Assembly: GCA_023662825.1 (NCBI GenBank)
Contig: JAMPIH010000003.1
Span: 123,120 to 187,119, forward strand
DNA from: Bacteroides sp.
GTDB lineage: Bacteria; Bacteroidota; Bacteroidia; Bacteroidales; P3
DNA: 64,000 nucleotides
Direction of reading: 5' to 3'
Shown here: positions 62,423 through 64,000 of the stretch, piece after piece
Layout of the letters: each line of letters opens with the position of its first letter
Numbering within the stretch: position 1 is the stretch's first letter
Notes under the pieces: model-generated
Databases searched by the model: none
What the model saw: the letters and a program-made list of their open reading frames with translations, nothing else
What the model was told of the DNA's origin: nothing
Program-made: the position numbers and the translations under genes

Positions 62423-64000
62423 TTAATTGAATTCTATCAAAAGGACCGAAGTGTTATAGGTGTCTATATACTCACCCTTGTCATCCCTGATGAATATATC
62501 TACATTTCCTCCACCGGGTGCACCACCGTTCGAACTGACCCTATATTGATAGGGTGCTGACACGAATGCCGTATACCACTTGTTTTTATTACCCCCTGTC
62601 AATGTTAACCTTGTACATTTTTTGTTGAGGTGTTCGTTTGTTGTAATACTACACAAGACATCAATTCCATTTTTTTTCTCCACCTTGTTACCTGCAAGGC
62701 AATAAACTCCGGCCACCTTACACTTCATCATAGTGTCCAAATTTCCCTTGTCGGTGGAAGACATAAGGCCATTGGAAGATTTGGTGGCCACCGCCGTGGT
62801 GGTGGCGTTCGTTCCCGCCGCTCCTGTAGCCCCTGTTGCTCCTCGCAGGCTTGTAAGGTATGTAACCGTGGCTGTCGTGAGTGAAACCGCCGTTACCCGG
62901 TACAGATAGGAATACGTGGAGTTGGCGATGATCAAGTCGCCAATCTTGACGGAACGTCCCGTGGGTATCGTGATGGTTGAAAGCGTTATCGAAGTCGTAC
63001 CCGTTCCGGTTGCCGTTGTCGACCTCCAGATGCCGATTCCCTCGAGACCTTGCATACCGCGTGCACCGGTCGCTCCCGTTGCACCTGTTGCACCCGTTGC
63101 GCCGGTCGCCCCGCGCAGGGAGATGAGCCTGGTTCCCGTTACAATACCGCCGCTGATGGCTGTAACCCGATACAGATAGGAGTTCGCGCTTGCCTCGATA
63201 AACAGGTCTCCCACCTGTAAAGGTCTTCCATTGAGCACCGAAGCGGTAAAATACGTCTCCATGGCTATCGAAGCCGGGGAACTTGACAATGAGGAAGCTA
63301 GCCTGTAAATGCTGAAGCCGTTCAGCGGGGCGCCGATGGCTTCCTTGATCGGCGTGCCGTTCACCCTTACCGTGTCCAATCCGGCACTTGTTTTCAGGTT
63401 TATGCCGCTTGTTCCCCGGATTTCCAGGTTATTGTCGGTCGGTTCCGACAGATATACATTGTCCCCGTCGCCGAAGGCCAGCTTCTTGCCATCATTTTCG
63501 TTGCCTTTTAGCCTGAGGTTGCCCGTAATCGTCGGCGAACCTTGCAGGGTTACCGAACTTTTAATCGTGGGTTCCGGATACGAACCCGTCAAATCACCGT
63601 ATGCCGTGCCGGACGGCTGCATCGAGGCTGGTTTGTTCTGGATATAGGCATCCGAAGTGATATCATCTTCTTTCCAGTTTGCCTGCACATTCACTTCCGC
63701 GCCTTCGGCGATGCCGTCCAGTTTTTTCTTTATGGAACTCAACCAACCGTTGATGGCTCCGAATAGTTTGGACAGCGAATTGCCCGACTTCAATTCCTCT
63801 GCACTTTCTGAGGCATTAAAGGTGGCCGTTGTATTCGAGGCGTCTCCGCCGTCTTGCTTTAGTTTTTCGGTGATGCCGAGCGTGTCCACCAAATGCTTGT
63901 TGCCGCTCGCCTTGATTTCCAGATAAAGGCCGTCCGGCTTTTGCACCGTGGCCACCGCCTTGTAGTTGTAGGCTATCGCCTTGCTGTTGGAATCTCCGTA
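62423..64000 (-). CDS. Phage tail-fibre-type protein with collagen-like repeats (5' end beyond window)
   Basis: 526 codons visible, and the frame is open to the edge; the GTG at 63955 is internal. N-terminal visible part: 'LTGSYPEPTIKSSVTLQG' and 'LEIRGTSGINLKTSAGLDTVRVNG', typical of tail-fibre adhesins. Two copies of an about 75-residue unit ('VGDLFIEASANSYLYRVTA...SLRGATGATG' and 'IGDLIIANSTYSYLYRVTAV...SLRGATGATG') each end in a Gly-Ala-Thr collagen-like run. A beta-sandwich-like tail closes the protein. Probably a receptor-binding or tail structural protein of a prophage. Confidence 0.8.
   Translation of the reverse strand, partial: YGDSNSKAIAYNYKAVATVQKPDGLYLEIKASGNKHLVDTLGITEKLKQDGGDASNTTATFNASESAEELKSGNSLSKLFGAINGWLSSIKKKLDGIAEGAEVNVQANWKEDDITSDAYIQNKPASMQPSGTAYGDLTGSYPEPTIKSSVTLQGSPTITGNLRLKGNENDGKKLAFGDGDNVYLSEPTDNNLEIRGTSGINLKTSAGLDTVRVNGTPIKEAIGAPLNGFSIYRLASSLSSSPASIAMETYFTASVLNGRPLQVGDLFIEASANSYLYRVTAISGGIVTGTRLISLRGATGATGATGATGATGARGMQGLEGIGIWRSTTATGTGTTSITLSTITIPTGRSVKIGDLIIANSTYSYLYRVTAVSLTTATVTYLTSLRGATGATGAAGTNATTTAVATKSSNGLMSSTDKGNLDTMMKCKVAGVYCLAGNKVEKKNGIDVLCSITTNEHLNKKCTRLTLTGGNKNKWYTAFVSAPYQYRVSSNGGAPGGGNVDIFIRDDKGEYIDTYNTSVLLIEFN

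Overview
The window is chromosomal DNA from a member of the Bacteroidota, most likely order Bacteroidales. The evidence is several type IX secretion system (T9SS) parts and T9SS-sorted cargo, Bacteroidota promoters of the form TTTG-N18-21-TAnnTTTG, an IPExxxVDY-family protein, RNase Y, a B12-dependent ribonucleotide reductase, and GC-rich coding sequence with AT-rich spacers. I cannot assign a genus. No rRNA, tRNA or CRISPR array was seen.

Layout. 1-4334 (minus): rimP-nusA-infB, with infB running off the left edge. 4501-10786 (minus): an AlbA_2/ATPase-type regulator with a tetrapeptide repeat, a kinase-RapZ fusion, the T9SS plug protein, a SpmA/SpmB-like membrane protein and an outer-membrane protein. 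10856-18860: a T9SS cargo protein, a transglutaminase-like lipoprotein, cutC, a nitroreductase, a Na/phosphate symporter and a secreted unknown. 19024-20877: ettA followed by a large inverted repeat and a terminator. 20942-25874 (plus) is the most accessory-looking part of the core. It holds an ECF-type sigma factor with a membrane partner, then a three-gene module (GNAT-like protein with a lysine-rich tail, IbrA-like PAPS-reductase-family protein, IbrB-like ParB protein), then a stand-alone ATPase preceded by five 15-bp tandem repeats. 25986-36184 (plus): a zapA pair, a candidate 6S-like RNA, rny, dnaA, a tetrapyrrole-methylase-family methyltransferase, rarA, sufE, a polyprenyl synthase and an AarF kinase. 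36185-53523 (mostly minus): thyA, a PhnP-like hydrolase, PduO, an S9 peptidase, a PorE-like OmpA protein, a TPR protein, a phosphofructokinase with PPi-type residues, two barrel-like proteins, a secreted nuclease, gpsA and an M49-family peptidase. 53805-59896 (plus): a DUF4143-type ATPase, nrdJ, porV and ispF.

From the ispF stop codon to the right edge the character changes. A phage gp25-like gene fragment is cut at the ispF stop, and two TTGACCA palindromes follow. Then come decayed pieces of an AlbA_2-type gene, a small mobile-element-type protein, a lipoprotein, and a collagen-repeat phage tail-type protein that runs off the edge. This looks like a degraded prophage or mobile-element boundary.

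How the genes fit together. PorV, the plug protein and the PorE-like protein are T9SS components, and two proteins with C-terminal sorting domains are its likely cargo (one is an extracellular nuclease). NrdJ needs adenosylcobalamin, which the PduO-type adenosyltransferase can make, and thyA supplies dTMP. The most promising candidates for something undescribed are the IbrAB-like three-gene module with its promoter palindrome, the ATPase behind the 15-bp repeats, and the sigma factor with its four-helix partner.
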